From [Clostridium] symbiosum (GTDB lineage: Bacteria; Bacillota; Clostridia; Lachnospirales; Lachnospiraceae), in the NCBI GenBank assembly GCA_021769625.1, contig JAETSN010000040.1, positions 1-39,223 on the forward strand: a stretch of 39,223 nt of DNA, in the 5' to 3' direction. Positions 1 to 7,694 of the stretch are shown here, one piece after another (within the stretch, counting starts at the first letter, position 1; each line of letters opens with the position of its first letter). Position numbers and translations under genes: made by a program. Under the pieces are notes generated by a model. It saw nothing but the letters and a program-made list of their open reading frames with translations. It was not told where the DNA came from and did no database searches.

Positions 1-749
1 CCGGTCGGGATGTGCGTCAGCCGCACCGCTGAGTCCGTCGTGTTGACGCACTGCCCGCCCGCGCCGGACGATCTGCAGACGTCGATCCGGATATCCTTCT
101 CATCGATCTGCACATCCACTTCCTCCGCCTCCGGCATCACTGCCACGGTGATCGTGGATGTGTGGATGCGCCCGCCGGATTCCGTCTCCGGTACACGCTG
201 TACCCGGTGCACGCCGCTCTCATACTTCATCACAGAGTAGGCTCCCTGCCCGCCCAGCATGAAGGTCACGCTCTTCATGCCGCCGATGCCGATCTCCTCC
301 ACTTCCATGGTCTCCACTTTCCATCTTCTGGCCTCCGCATAATGCACATACATACGGTAAATTTCAGCCGCAAAGAGCGCCGCCTCGTCACCGCCGGCGC
401 CCGCCCTGATCTCCACAATGACATTCTTGTCATCATTGGGATCCTTGGGCAAGAGCAGGATCTTCAGCTCGTTTTCCAGCTCTTCAATGCGCTTTCTGGA
501 CGCGGAGAGCTCCTCCTTGAGCATCTCCCGCATGTCCTCGTCAGACTCCTCCTCCAGCATCGCAATGGAGTCCTCCACATCCTGCCTGCATTTTTTATAC
601 TCTTTATACGCCTCCACCAAAGGGGTGAGGTCGCTCTGTTCCTTCATCAGTTCACGGAAATGCTGCTGGTTATCCGTGACCCCCGGCTCCGCCAGTTCAT
701 TCATGATCTCCTCAAACCGCCGCAGCAGATCATCCAATCTGTCAAACAT
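1..749 (-). CDS. prfA: Peptide chain release factor 1 (3' end outside window)
   Basis: Class I release factor that reads UAA/UAG in the ribosomal A site and triggers peptidyl-tRNA hydrolysis. The first 249 codons are present and the C-terminus lies beyond the left edge. The N-terminal part is the helical domain 1. A PxT-type tripeptide (PET in [15 protein letters not shown]) sits where RF1 carries its stop-codon recognition motif, which argues for RF1 over RF2. The peptidyl-transferase loop reads [20 protein letters not shown], with the catalytic GGQ followed by Cys in place of the more common His; I believe Cys occurs here in other clostridial RF1s. The start is ATG at 749. It lies 178 bp downstream of prmC, whose product methylates the GGQ glutamine, so the two are probably co-transcribed. 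Confidence 0.97.
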   Translation of the reverse strand, partial: MFDRLDDLLRRFEEIMNELAEPGVTDNQQHFRELMKEQSDLTPLVEAYKEYKKCRQDVEDSIAMLEEESDEDMREMLKEELSASRKRIEELENELKILLLPKDPNDDKNVIVEIRAGAGGDEAALFAAEIYRMYVHYAEARRWKVETMEVEEIGIGGMKSVTFMLGGQGAYSVMKYESGVHRVQRVPETESGGRIHTSTITVAVMPEAEEVDVQIDEKDIRIDVCRSSGAGGQCVNTTDSAVRLTHIPT

Positions 750-927
750 AAAAATATCTCTCCTACTTTCCTCTCGTTACCGCCACTGTCCACCACTTCC
801 AAACCGCTCTCCCTCCTGATAAACAGCAGCCTTATCGCCAACAATTTCCGCCAAAACACTGCGCCTGCCTGCACCATGCCGGACGTACAAATCTCATCAC
901 ATCCGCCGCGATCTGTCGGATCCCGGC

Positions 928-1773
928 TCAATGCCCGCCGGCATACAAAGTCCCGTACACCACCCGGTCAAGCCCCGAAAAATCCTTTATGACCTCTACT
1001 TCCCGAAACCCGTTATCTTTCATGATCCGGCGGACCGCCTCCCCCTGATCATATCCGATCTCGTAAAACAGCATCCCGCCGCCGGGCAGATGATCCTTCG
1101 CCTTCTCGGTGATCTCCCGGTAAAAGAAGAGCCCGTCGGCGCCGCCGTCAAGCGCTGCATGGGGGTCATGATCCCTCACCTCCGGCATCAGGCCCGCTAT
1201 ATCACCGCTTTTAATATAGGGCGGGTTGGATACGATGATTTCAAACTGCCCCTCTATCTTCTCAAACAGATCGCTCTCCACAAAACACGCCTGCTCCATA
1301 GACAGCCTCTTTGCATTTTCTTTTGCCGTCTGAAGGGCTTTTCCCGAAATATCCGCCCCGACGCCCTGACAGTCATTGGAATAATGAAGAAGGCTCAGCA
1401 AGATACAGCCGCTGCCCGTGCCGATATCCAGGATCCGCATACCGTCGTGAAGATATTTCAGCACCTCTTCCACCAGCACTTCCGTATCCGGCCGCGGACA
1501 TAGCACATCTTCATTGACTAAAAAAGTCAATCCCATAAACTCCGTTTTCCCGAGAATATGCTGCAGCGGGATCCTTTTTGCCCGAAGCTCCAGCTTTTCC
1601 AGATACCGCCTCTCCTGTTCCCCGGTCAGTTCCCTGTCTCCGTGGGCATACAGCGCCGTCCTGTCAGTACCGCAGACTTCCTCCAAAAGAAGTCTGGCCT
1701 CCAGGGAAGCTTCTTCTATACCTGCCTTTTCCAGAACCGATACGCCCTGCCTGTAAATCTCCTGATACTCCAT
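928..1773 (-). CDS. prmC: Release factor glutamine N5-methyltransferase PrmC (HemK)
   Basis: Uses S-adenosylmethionine to methylate the glutamine of the GGQ motif in RF1 and RF2. The protein is 281 aa, normal for the family. An N-terminal helical domain is followed by a Rossmann methyltransferase domain with the SAM loop LDIGTGSG (about residues 115-122) and the catalytic NPPY motif (about 183-186). I chose ATG at 1773. A TTG at 1800 would add nine residues, but its GGAGG belongs to the leader, and the ATG has AGGGAAG a few bases upstream. prfA follows downstream, the usual enzyme-substrate pairing. Upstream lies repeat family 2, copy 1. Confidence 0.95.
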   Translation of the reverse strand: MEYQEIYRQGVSVLEKAGIEEASLEARLLLEEVCGTDRTALYAHGDRELTGEQERRYLEKLELRAKRIPLQHILGKTEFMGLTFLVNEDVLCPRPDTEVLVEEVLKYLHDGMRILDIGTGSGCILLSLLHYSNDCQGVGADISGKALQTAKENAKRLSMEQACFVESDLFEKIEGQFEIIVSNPPYIKSGDIAGLMPEVRDHDPHAALDGGADGLFFYREITEKAKDHLPGGGMLFYEIGYDQGEAVRRIMKDNGFREVEVIKDFSGLDRVVYGTLYAGGH

Positions 1774-1821
1774 TCTCTTCCCTGTATACTTTCCTCCCAA
1801 CAGCCCGTCCGCCTGTTTTCC

Positions 1822-1928
1822 TTATTTTCGCGAGCAAAACGCCCTGCAGGCTTGGCAATAGCCAAGGTGCCGTGCTTAAAGCCAACTTTTGGTTGGCTTG
1901 AGCATATTGGCGGCTGCCGCAGGGTATT
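1822..1928 (-). repeat. Repeat family 2, copy 1 (hairpin-rich intergenic element)
   Basis: Fills the gap between the DUF1385 stop and prmC. It shares its ends with a copy at 10916-11018: on the plus strand TTATT-nnn-GCGAGCAA at the left, and GGCG-nn-TGCCGC(g)AGGGT at the right. The interior differs between copies. Here it holds two hairpins (GCCAACtttt..GTTGGC type at about 1880-1899 and CTTGGC-aata-GCCAAG at about 1850-1866). Both copies lie just before the next gene of a minus-strand pair. Function is unknown. Confidence 0.6.
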
Positions 1929-3212
1929 TCACTCTATCTCATCAGCACCGATAAAACTGGGCTCGTCCTCATCCTCTATTTCCAGATCCGTCCTTACGTT
2001 CTTCCGTTCCTTCTGCCTCACACCGGAGTGCACTCTTTTCCTGACTACTTTCTGCGGCCGTACCTCCTGCACCTCTCCCGTCAGAATATCTTCTGAAGTC
2101 TGCCCGCCCCGGAACCGTTCATCCTCCGCTGCCGTCTCCTCTTTTGCAGCGTCTTCCCGATCGGCACTCACCGCTCTCTTTCCCGCAGCATTTTTCTGGT
2201 CGGCACCCGTCTCTCCTTTTTCCGCGGCATTCCCCTGATCGGTATTTTCCGCTTCCTGTCCGTCTTCATATCCAAAGTTTTCCCTCAAATATGCTCTCCA
2301 GTCAAATACCGCCTCCACCGCCTTGATGGCAACTTCCACCATGCCCTCATCCGGCTCTTTTGTGGTAAGGCCCTGCAGCCATAGCCCCGGCGCCGATATC
2401 GCCCGCACCAGCCAGTTGTCGGATCTGCCCGCGAGACGGATGATCTCGTAGGCGATCCCTGCTATCACAGGGATCAGCAGGATCCTGAGCAGCACCTTCA
2501 GCGCCATATTATCCACCCGGATAAAGAAAAACAGTATCACGCTGACCAGCATCACGAACAGTAAAAAACTGGTTCCGCAGCGCCTGTGCTGTTTGGAACT
2601 CCTCATCACGTTCTCTACGGTCAGTTCCCTTCCTTTTTCAATACAATTGATGCATTTATGCTCTGCCCCGTGATACATATAAACCCTGCGGATGTCTTTC
2701 ATCAGCGAGATCAGAAGGACATAGAGCACAAAGATCAGAATGCGGATGACCCCTTCAATGATCGCCAGAAGCGACTCATTCCTGACAAACCGCTCCAGAT
2801 AACTGGAGATAAAATAGGGCAGCACCATAAAAATACCTACTGCAAAGATCACTGCCACGATCGTTGTCAGCGTCATCAGAATGCTCTCCGCCTTATCCTT
2901 AAACACTTTGTTCAGCATCTTGTCCGCGGCGCTCTCTGGCGCCTCCTCCTCTTCCGCGTAAAAAGCGGCGGAATGGTTCAGGCATCTCGTACCCAGCCGC
3001 AGGGAATCCGCGAAAGAAAAGATGCCGCGGATAAAAGGAAGCTTTGTCAGCCCGCTTCCGCCTAAAAATCCGGTATATTCCCCGATCTCCACATCAATCT
3101 CACCGTCCGGCTTTCTGACAGCAACAGAATAACGGGTATTATTTTTCATCATGATCCCTTCCAGCACCGCCTGTCCGCCGATACCGGAATAACATTTTTT
3201 CCTTTTTGCCAT
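1929..3212 (-). CDS. DUF1385 membrane protein (YqhQ-like)
   Basis: A 427-aa DUF1385 protein of unknown biochemical role, commonly found beside rpmE, prmC and prfA in Clostridia. Family features visible are the N-terminal GIGGQAVLEGIMMKN motif, a histidine/cysteine-rich YHGAEHKCINC segment with RRCGTSF, and several hydrophobic spans (about residues 110-140, 150-170, 215-255). The start is ATG at 3212 with GGGAG seven bases upstream. The last roughly 110 residues are a hydrophilic tail rich in Ala, Glu and Lys. It contains three degenerate 13-residue units beginning DQGNAAEKG, DQKNAAGKR and DREDAAKEE, so the protein is longer than usual for the family. It sits downstream of the rpmE terminator and upstream of prmC. 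The tail repeats look lineage-specific. Confidence 0.88.
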   Translation of the reverse strand: MAKRKKCYSGIGGQAVLEGIMMKNNTRYSVAVRKPDGEIDVEIGEYTGFLGGSGLTKLPFIRGIFSFADSLRLGTRCLNHSAAFYAEEEEAPESAADKMLNKVFKDKAESILMTLTTIVAVIFAVGIFMVLPYFISSYLERFVRNESLLAIIEGVIRILIFVLYVLLISLMKDIRRVYMYHGAEHKCINCIEKGRELTVENVMRSSKQHRRCGTSFLLFVMLVSVILFFFIRVDNMALKVLLRILLIPVIAGIAYEIIRLAGRSDNWLVRAISAPGLWLQGLTTKEPDEGMVEVAIKAVEAVFDWRAYLRENFGYEDGQEAENTDQGNAAEKGETGADQKNAAGKRAVSADREDAAKEETAAEDERFRGGQTSEDILTGEVQEVRPQKVVRKRVHSGVRQKERKNVRTDLEIEDEDEPSFIGADEIE

Positions 3213-3267
3213 GGATCTACTCCCATCAAAAAAAGTGTATGCACCGCCGCATTTTCAGCGGTATAAA

Positions 3268-3307
3268 CAAAAGAAGGTTGAGGACAACCTTTCCCCAACC
3301 CCTTCTT
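3268..3307 (-). terminator. Rho-independent terminator after rpmE
   Basis: Seven-base stem AAGAAGG / CCTTCTT, extended past small bulges by TTG/CAA and GG/CC. On the minus strand it is followed by a T-rich run. It separates rpmE from the DUF1385 gene. Confidence 0.75.
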
Positions 3308-3314
3308 GATCATC

Positions 3315-3521
3315 TTATTTTGCAGCCATACCGTATTTCTTATTGAACTTATCAATACGTCCATCTGCTCTGGCGCTCTTCTGCTGACCAGTGTAGAATG
3401 AATGACATTTGGAACAAACTTCAACGTGGATTTCCGGTTTTGTGGAGCCTGTTACGAATGTGTTGCCACAGTTACATGTCACAGTTGCCTGATAGTAGGC
3501 AGGATGCAGTCCTTCTTTCAT
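3315..3521 (-). CDS. rpmE: Ribosomal protein L31, zinc-binding form
   Basis: Large-subunit protein L31, 68 aa. It is the zinc-type (C+) paralogue: C16 and C18 (TCNCGN) with C36 and C39 (CSKC) form the metal site. It begins [11 protein letters not shown], as in other L31 proteins. The start is ATG at 3521, with GAGGTG six bases upstream. A GTG at 3530 would place the Shine-Dalgarno sequence inside the gene. A strong promoter lies about 80 bp upstream and a hairpin terminator follows, so it can be transcribed alone. Confidence 0.96.
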   Translation of the reverse strand: MKEGLHPAYYQATVTCNCGNTFVTGSTKPEIHVEVCSKCHSFYTGQQKSARADGRIDKFNKKYGMAAK

Positions 3522-3600
3522 TTTTCTCACCTCTCTATTTTCATTTGCGATTATTTTTCCTTATTACAAAGCTGCCCGCTTCCTCAGCGACAGCTTATTT

Positions 3601-3629
3601 ATTATAGCATAACGTTTTAACCTATGCAA
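3601..3629 (-). promoter_or_regulatory. Sigma-A-type promoter of rpmE
   Basis: Reads TTGCAT, 17-bp spacer, TATAAT on the minus strand, upstream of rpmE. Confidence 0.8.
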
Positions 3630-3772
3630 GTATTAATTTAGGGAAATTTGTTATGTCATGCCAATTCAACCATACCGTTCATAAATCGCCAAAATATACC
3701 TTTTTAAAATAATACAATCGACTAACCGGCACCTACATAGTCGAACTGTTCCGTGTTCTCATGAATCCCCAG

Positions 3773-3924
3773 CCGTCAGAGGAGATATATCCTGTGACGA
3801 CTGTAGAAAAACGCCGGTACTTGGCGAGGTATTTTCAAGCCTGGTACCGCTGCGCTATTTCTCAGGCTCCTGAAAAACAGAGCCCGCGAAAGCGGGTCTG
3901 AACAGGATATATCTCCTCTGACGG
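3773..3924 (+). repeat. Nested-hairpin element, copy A
   Basis: Lies between rho and rpmE, in a 430-bp gap. Perfect 23-bp inverted arms at 3773-3795 and 3902-3924 enclose the family core at 3807-3861. The core begins AAAAACGCCGGTACTTGGCG and ends TACCGCTGCGC plus a T-rich tail; its two ends pair as CGGTACt/GGTACCG-type stems. CAG precedes the left arm and CGTCCG follows the right arm, as in copies B, C and E. The loop motifs GACGACTGTAG and GTCTGAACAGG place it in a subgroup with copy D. It also carries an extra CCCGC-gaaa-GCGGG hairpin at about 3883-3896. Its orientation is opposite to the flanking genes. Confidence 0.85.
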
Positions 3925-3950
3925 CGTCCGCTTCCATCATACACATAATC

Positions 3951-5303
3951 CTATATAAACTTCATCTTCCGCACCATATTGACAAACTCCCCGTTCGTCT
4001 TCGTCCTTGCGAACAGATCCAGGATCTTGTCCACCGCTTCGTCGGCCTTCATACCGTTCAGCGCCTTCCGCAGGATATTGATGATCTCCTGTTCGTCCGG
4101 CGTCAGCAGCAGATCCTCTCTTCTTGTGCTGGATTTCGGTATATCCACAGCCGGGAATACTCTCTTCTCGGAAAGCTTCCTGTCAAGGACCATCTCCATA
4201 TTACCGGTCCCCTTAAATTCCTCATAGATCACGTCGTCCATCTTGGACCCGGTCTCCACAAGTGCTGTCGCCAGGATCGTCAGGCTTCCGCCGCCCCTCA
4301 TATTCCTTGCCGCGCCGAAAAACCGTTTCGGCATATGGAGCGCTGCCGGATCGAGACCGCCGGAGAGCGTCCTTCCTGAAGGCGGTACCGTCAGGTTATA
4401 CGCCCTTGTCAGGCGGGTAATGGAATCTAACAGAATGCAGACATCCTGTTTATGCTCCACCAGCCTCTTTGCCCGCTCGATCACCATCTCCGCCACACGC
4501 TTATGATGCTCCGGCAGTTCGTCGAAGGTGGAATAGATCACTTCCACATTGGGGCCTTCGATCGCCTCCTTAAAATCCGTCACTTCCTCCGGACGCTCGT
4601 CTATCAGCAAAATGATCAGATGCACTTCCGGGCTTGTCTTTTTCAGCGACTTCGCAATTTCTTTCAGCAATGTCGTCTTACCTGCCTTCGGCGGCGAAAC
4701 GATCATACCGCGCTGTCCTTTTCCCACAGGGCTGATCAGATCCATGATACGCATCGCCACGGATGCGCCTGGCGTCTCAAGACGCAGACGCTCGTTCGGG
4801 AAGATCGGCGTCATATCTTCAAAGTTCGTCCGGCGCTGGGCGATCTCCGGCGGAAAACCGTTGATCTTCCTGACATACAACAGCGCGCTGAACTTTTCGC
4901 TCTGGGTTTTGATCCTTGTATTTCCTTCTACGATATCACCTGTTTTTAAATTAAAACGGCGTATCTGGCTGGGCGCAACATAGACGTCATTCTCACCGGG
5001 CAGATAATTCTCGCAGCGGATAAATCCGTATCCGTCCGGCATTACCTCCAGAATACCGTTTGCCTTAATACCGCTGTCCAGCTCTGCCGGAAATTTTTCC
5101 TTCTCCGCCTCAGGGGTGCTGCCCGGTATAATGGATTTCGCCTCCACCACTTTCCCTTTTTCTTCGTCCTTTTTGTCTTCCGACAACATGGCTTCGATCA
5201 GATCCGCTTTTTTCAGACCGGAAACACGAATACCTCTCACCTTCGCAATTTCCTTCAGATCGTTCAATGCAAGAGATTCATACTTTTCTCTCATATCACT
5301 CAT
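3951..5303 (-). CDS. rho: Transcription termination factor Rho
   Basis: Hexameric RNA-dependent ATPase helicase that ends transcription at unstructured C-rich RNA. At 450 aa it has an N-terminal Rho_N/SAP-like helical domain (about 8-45), a short charged linker (about 42-72), a cold-shock-type primary RNA-binding domain (about 80-145, with DGYGFIR) and the ATPase core. Walker A is SPPKAGKTT (203-211), Walker B is IILLIDERPEEV, and the Q- and R-loop regions are present (LDPAALHMPKRFFGAARN, GTGNMEMVLDR). The start is ATG at 5303; GGAG lies 14 bases upstream and an internal ATG is three codons in. A consensus promoter lies about 195 bp upstream, giving a long leader. Confidence 0.97.
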   Translation of the reverse strand: MSDMREKYESLALNDLKEIAKVRGIRVSGLKKADLIEAMLSEDKKDEEKGKVVEAKSIIPGSTPEAEKEKFPAELDSGIKANGILEVMPDGYGFIRCENYLPGENDVYVAPSQIRRFNLKTGDIVEGNTRIKTQSEKFSALLYVRKINGFPPEIAQRRTNFEDMTPIFPNERLRLETPGASVAMRIMDLISPVGKGQRGMIVSPPKAGKTTLLKEIAKSLKKTSPEVHLIILLIDERPEEVTDFKEAIEGPNVEVIYSTFDELPEHHKRVAEMVIERAKRLVEHKQDVCILLDSITRLTRAYNLTVPPSGRTLSGGLDPAALHMPKRFFGAARNMRGGGSLTILATALVETGSKMDDVIYEEFKGTGNMEMVLDRKLSEKRVFPAVDIPKSSTRREDLLLTPDEQEIINILRKALNGMKADEAVDKILDLFARTKTNGEFVNMVRKMKFI

Positions 5304-5498
5304 ATTTCTGATTTTCTCTCCTTTCTATATACATCACTGTTCTGTTTCGTTACACTATCAGGTATTGTTCCTCAAGTTCCACATCTCTTTTTCTCATTAC
5401 ATTCGGGGTTTTGTTCAGGATATTGAATAGCATTCAGATACCTTACGGCCGTATCGCCAATACCAGGAAATGATAAAGATTTCTATTTCAATACGCCC

Positions 5499-5527
5499 AT
5501 TATACAGTACAAATCGAGAAGTGCCAA
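5499..5527 (-). promoter_or_regulatory. Sigma-A-type promoter of rho
   Basis: Reads TTGGCA, 17-bp spacer, TATAAT on the minus strand. It implies a leader of about 190 nt before rho. Such a leader could host autoregulation, but no specific structure is identified. Confidence 0.78.
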
Positions 5528-5644
5528 CCCTTTTTTTGAGTTTATAAAAATTTTATAGAATATTATGTTACCATACGCATTTCGTTACGTTCATCCATAA
5601 AAGTCTTGCCAAATTTTTTCAAACTCTATATCATAGTTACTGAA

Positions 5645-5699
5645 CCAGTGCCGTTTGATCAAAGCCATAAACCGGCCGCCGTTATCCAGACAGCACTGG
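5645..5699 (+). other. Inverted repeat in the malic enzyme leader
   Basis: CCAGTGC (5645-5651) pairs exactly with GCACTGG (5693-5699) across a 41-nt GC-rich interior, about 85 bp before the malic enzyme start. It lies in the 479-bp gap between rho and malic enzyme. I do not recognise a known riboswitch here. No convincing promoter was found on the plus strand. Confidence 0.35.
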
Positions 5700-5782
5700 C
5701 TGCTGATCTTTCAACAATCACACGCCGGACCAAAATCTCCGCACGGAGACCTTGCGGAACCGGCCAAAAAGGAGCTGTACAT

Positions 5783-6937
5783 ATGACGATAAACGAAAAA
5801 GCATTGAAACTTCATGAAACATGGAACGGAAAACTGGAAACCGTTTCCAAAAGCCCTGTAAAGTCAAGAGAAGATTTATCTCTTGCCTACACCCCGGGTG
5901 TCGCAGAACCATGCAAAGCGATCGCCGAAAACAAAGACGCCGCATACACCTATACCTGGAAGGCCAACACAGTCGCCGTTGTTTCCGACGGATCCGCCGT
6001 GCTCGGACTTGGCAACATCGGCCCCCATGCCGCTATGCCCGTGATGGAAGGAAAGGCTGTCCTGTTTAAAGAATTCGGCGGTGTCAACGCCGTTCCCATC
6101 TGCCTCGATACACAGGATACGGAGGAGATCATCAAAGCCGTCACTTATCTCGCCCCGGGGTTCGGCGGCATCAATCTCGAGGATATCTCGGCTCCGAGAT
6201 GTTTCGAGATCGAAGAACGGCTGAAACAGACACTGGACATTCCTGTTTTTCACGACGATCAGCACGGTACTGCCATCGTTGTGCTCGCCGGTGTGATCAA
6301 TGCATTAAAAGTCGTGAAAAAAGAAGTCGCCGGCTGTAAGGTTGTCGTAAACGGCGCAGGCAGCGCAGGCGTCGCCATCACAAAGCTTCTCTTAACCTAC
6401 GGGTTCCGGCATGTGATCATGTGCGATAAATCAGGCATTTTGTCGAAAACTTCCGAAGGCCTCAACTGGATGCAGCAAAAGATGGTCAAGATCACAAATC
6501 CTGATCAGGAAACCGGTTCTTTAGCCGATGCGATGAAAGATGCGGATATTTTCATAGGCGTTTCCGCCCCGAATATCGTAACACCTGATATGGTGAAATC
6601 CATGCATTCCGACGCCATCCTTTTTGCCATGGCTAATCCCGTACCGGAAATCATGCCGGATGCTGCGAAAGCCGCCGGCGCGAAAGTAGTCGGCACGGGC
6701 CGCTCCGATTTTCCGAATCAGATCAACAATGTGGTAGCCTTCCCCGGCATCTTTAAAGGCGCATTGGAGGGACGCGCAAAACAGATTACGGAAGAAATGA
6801 AACTGGCGGCTGCAAAAGCCATCGCTTCCCTTGTTCCGGAAGACAAACTGAATGAAGACTATATCATGCCGGAAGCTTTTGATCCCACTGTTGTGGAAGT
6901 TGTGGCACAGGCAGTCAAAGATCATATTCCGTCATAA
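5783..6937 (+). CDS. NAD(P)-dependent malic enzyme
   Basis: Oxidative decarboxylation of malate to pyruvate and CO2 with reduction of NAD(P). At 384 aa it is the short bacterial type without a phosphotransacetylase domain. Visible features are the catalytic Tyr in AYTPGVAEP (Y36), the catalytic Lys in MEGKAVLFKEFGG (K91), metal ligands in INLEDISAP (E133, D134) and PVFHDDQHGT (D158, D159), and a Rossmann loop NGAGSAG (about 190-196). The start is ATG at 5783, with AGGAG eight bases upstream. Longer upstream readings lack family similarity. The DUF4364 gene follows 77 bp downstream with no clear terminator, so co-transcription is possible. Confidence 0.95.
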   Translation: MTINEKALKLHETWNGKLETVSKSPVKSREDLSLAYTPGVAEPCKAIAENKDAAYTYTWKANTVAVVSDGSAVLGLGNIGPHAAMPVMEGKAVLFKEFGGVNAVPICLDTQDTEEIIKAVTYLAPGFGGINLEDISAPRCFEIEERLKQTLDIPVFHDDQHGTAIVVLAGVINALKVVKKEVAGCKVVVNGAGSAGVAITKLLLTYGFRHVIMCDKSGILSKTSEGLNWMQQKMVKITNPDQETGSLADAMKDADIFIGVSAPNIVTPDMVKSMHSDAILFAMANPVPEIMPDAAKAAGAKVVGTGRSDFPNQINNVVAFPGIFKGALEGRAKQITEEMKLAAAKAIASLVPEDKLNEDYIMPEAFDPTVVEVVAQAVKDHIPS

Positions 6938-7014
6938 ACTTATCATTTACCGGTATTGCGTTTTTGATATGGACATCTCCTATCAAAAGCTGCGGAAAGG
7001 CACAGGTTGGCCGT

Positions 7015-7533
7015 ATGCTGCAGGAACCATTGACACTTTATAAACTGATCCTTTTATATTTATTGAAAAGAGCCGCTGTGCCCCTGTCCAAAACAAGAGT
7101 CTGCGACTTTATCCTGGAAAAAGGATATACAAATTATATTATTTTGAATCAGGCGATCGGAGAACTGCTCGATGCCGGCATGATCATCGGACAGCAGATC
7201 AACGAGCGTTCCCACTTTTCCCTGACGGAGGAAGGTGCGCAGACGCTCGCCTTTTTTCAGGGAAATATCAGTGATATCACAAAGGAAGAGATCAATACTT
7301 ATTTGAGGGAAAACAAACTCGAAGTGATCAGCGAACTTTCCGTCACTTCAAACTATGACAGATCTTCCACCGGGGAATTTGAGGCCCATCTTCTCGCAAA
7401 GGAAAAGGGGATTCCGCTGGTGGAGATCACGCTGTCCGTTCCGGCAGAAGAGACAGCGGCTTCCATCTGCAGGAACTGGCGGGAGAAAAATGAGGAAATT
7501 TATCAGTTTTTGGTGGGGGAGTTATTTTCGTAA
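7015..7533 (+). CDS. DUF4364 family protein
   Basis: A 172-aa cytoplasmic protein of the DUF4364 family, common in Clostridia and of unknown function. The N-terminal half (about 6-80) looks like a winged helix, with LTLYKLILLYLL, then NQAIGELLDAGMI and HFSLTEEG. That resembles MarR/PadR-type folds and suggests, but does not prove, DNA binding. The ATG at 7015 gives the family's usual beginning just before LTLYK. Its Shine-Dalgarno sequence (GGAAAGG) is rather far, at 14 bases. A TTG at 6964 would add 17 residues without family support. It ends eight bases before repeat copy B. Confidence 0.75.
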   Translation: MLQEPLTLYKLILLYLLKRAAVPLSKTRVCDFILEKGYTNYIILNQAIGELLDAGMIIGQQINERSHFSLTEEGAQTLAFFQGNISDITKEEINTYLRENKLEVISELSVTSNYDRSSTGEFEAHLLAKEKGIPLVEITLSVPAEETAASICRNWREKNEEIYQFLVGELFS

Positions 7534-7540
7534 TCCGGAC

Positions 7541-7675
7541 GCCGGGATGGAAATATAATTCTCCGTCGCCGCACTCTCGCTCCAAAAAAGCGTAGCGGTA
7601 CTAGGCTCGTGAGGGACCTCGCCAAGTGCCGACGCTTTTTAAGGGGCTCCTTGAGAATTATATTTCCATCCCGGC
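7541..7675 (-). repeat. Nested-hairpin element, copy B
   Basis: Sits in the convergent gap between the DUF4364 gene and rarA. Perfect 23-bp arms (7541-7563, 7653-7675) differ in sequence from those of every other copy. The core reads on the minus strand. Its stem end shows a compensatory change: GCGT pairs with ACGC where the other copies have ACGC with GCGC. The end motifs CAG and CGTCCG are present. The inner flank AAGGAGCCCCTT groups it with copies C and E. Confidence 0.85.
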
Positions 7676-7694
7676 TGGTTCTCGATATGATCCA

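Noticed and set aside
701-931. A 76-codon minus-strand frame between prmC and prfA.
   Set aside because: It starts at TTG overlapping the prmC stop, runs 49 bp into prfA, has no family-like motif and reads like leader sequence.
3773-3924. The nested-hairpin elements as Rho-independent terminators.
   Set aside because: Copies occur in divergent gaps and inside an operon, in both orientations, without T runs after the long arms.
5500-5580. A plus-strand promoter for malic enzyme (TTGAGT with AATATT).
   Set aside because: The -10 match is poor and the AT-rich tract allows many equal alternatives.
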